Positions 6,197 to 6,599 of a stretch of 6,599 bases of DNA are shown piece after piece; positions within the stretch are counted from its first letter, which is position 1, and the number at the start of each line of letters is the position of its first letter. The notes under the pieces are model-generated. The model saw nothing but the letters and a program-made list of their open reading frames with translations. It was not told the DNA's origin and ran no database searches. A program made the position numbers and the translations under genes. Origin of the DNA: a bacterium. Its GTDB lineage: Bacteria > Desulfobacterota > Deferrisomatia > Deferrisomatales > BM512. Where the stretch lies: positions 1 to 6,599 of the forward strand of contig SRXB01000118.1 in NCBI GenBank assembly GCA_009724975.1, in the 5' to 3' direction.

Positions 6197-6201
6197 TCCC
6201 C
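6187..6201 (+). promoter_or_regulatory. Small hairpin holding a stop codon, directly before the next start
   Basis: GGGGA (6187-6191) pairs with TCCCC (6197-6201) around the loop TATAG (6192-6196). The loop contains the TAG stop of the HEAT-repeat gene, and the stem ends at the base before the ATG at 6202. The only purine-rich ribosome-binding candidate is inside the stem, so a ribosome finishing the upstream gene would have to open it. Five base pairs is short, so function is uncertain. Confidence 0.3.
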
Positions 6202-6599
6202 ATGAAAAAGCTCTTTTTCGCGGCCCTCTCACTCCTTTTTTTCCTTCCTCCGCCTGCGGAGGCCGAACTTATCACCAAAGACACCCGCTGGTCCGGCGTC
6301 GTCAACCTGGCCGACGACGTTCTGGTCTGCAAAGGCGCGACCCTAACCATCGCGGCGGGAACGAAAGTCCTCTTTGAAGAGGCGACCAGCACGAAGACCG
6401 ACCCCTCCTTCTGGTCCCCCAACACCGAGATTGCCGTGAACGGCAGGCTGGTGGTTGAAGGCACAAAAGAGGAGCCGGTAACCTTTGAGCCGGTCACCGG
6501 CGTAGGCGGGGGAATAATCGCCGCCACCGGCTCGGAGGTGGTTATAAAAGGGGCTAGAATCGCCCGCTCAGAGGAGGGGCTTTTGGCGGCTGGCGGCTC
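6202..6599 (+). CDS. Secreted right-handed beta-helix-like protein, N-terminal part (runs off the window)
   Basis: An open frame from ATG 6202 reaches the end of the window: 132 codons plus two bases. Residues 1-21 are a clear signal peptide (MKKLFFAALSLLFFLPPPAEA) with cleavage expected after AEA. The mature start reads as a beta-helix cap and first rungs: TRWSGVVNLADDVLVCKGAT, LTIAAGTKVLF, then IAVNGRLVVEGTKEEPVTFE, then GSEVVIKGARI. This 'G.L...GT...PV.F' rhythm is typical of parallel beta-helix repeat proteins found on cell surfaces or in the periplasm, some of which are carbohydrate-active. No catalytic residues can be identified from this part. The gene lies five bases after the HEAT gene and so appears to be in the same operon. 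Its length and C-terminus are unknown. Confidence 0.82.
   Translation, partial: MKKLFFAALSLLFFLPPPAEAELITKDTRWSGVVNLADDVLVCKGATLTIAAGTKVLFEEATSTKTDPSFWSPNTEIAVNGRLVVEGTKEEPVTFEPVTGVGGGIIAATGSEVVIKGARIARSEEGLLAAGG

Overview
The window is about 60% GC and reads almost entirely left to right on the plus strand. It resembles a deltaproteobacterial-type genome (Myxococcota or Desulfobacterota-like). The main reason is a compact ExbB/ExbD operon ending in a protein that joins an FHA-like domain, one membrane helix and an AgmX/PglI-type TonB-like tail. That architecture is known from the Myxococcus gliding-motility (Agl/Glt) envelope machine and its relatives. The taxonomic call is inference, not a search result.

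Region 1 (1-215) is the C-terminal end of peptide chain release factor 1 (prfA). Seven bases later an ORF (222-1508) opens with the N-terminal domain of PrmC, the RF1/RF2 glutamine methyltransferase, as expected for a prfA-prmC pair. After about 53 residues the reading frame switches, without a stop, to about 77 residues from the middle of a TolC-type outer-membrane efflux protein. It then switches again to a tetratricopeptide-repeat (TPR) protein. Base composition steps at about the same places (roughly 55%, 72% and 60% GC by hand count). This is either a contig or clone chimera or a real double rearrangement, and it is the main anomaly of the window.

Region 2 (about 615-6196) is one tight gene train: TPR protein, 110-aa secreted protein, ExbB/TolQ/MotA-family channel protein, two ExbD/TolR-family proteins, the FHA-like/TonB-like protein, and a secreted HEAT-repeat protein. 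Genes overlap or lie within about 15 bases of each other, except for an 87-base gap before the ExbB gene. That gap holds a candidate promoter and two mutually exclusive hairpins. Region 3 (6202 to the end) starts a secreted right-handed beta-helix-like protein that runs off the window.

Inferred working model: ExbB and the two ExbD proteins form a proton-driven inner-membrane motor. Only the second ExbD keeps the pore aspartate (D28); the first has Ser26 at that place. The single-pass FHA/TonB-like protein would carry the force across the periplasm. The secreted 110-aa, HEAT and beta-helix proteins are candidate periplasmic or outer-membrane partners, with the TPR protein as a scaffold. What the machine moves or energises cannot be read from the sequence.
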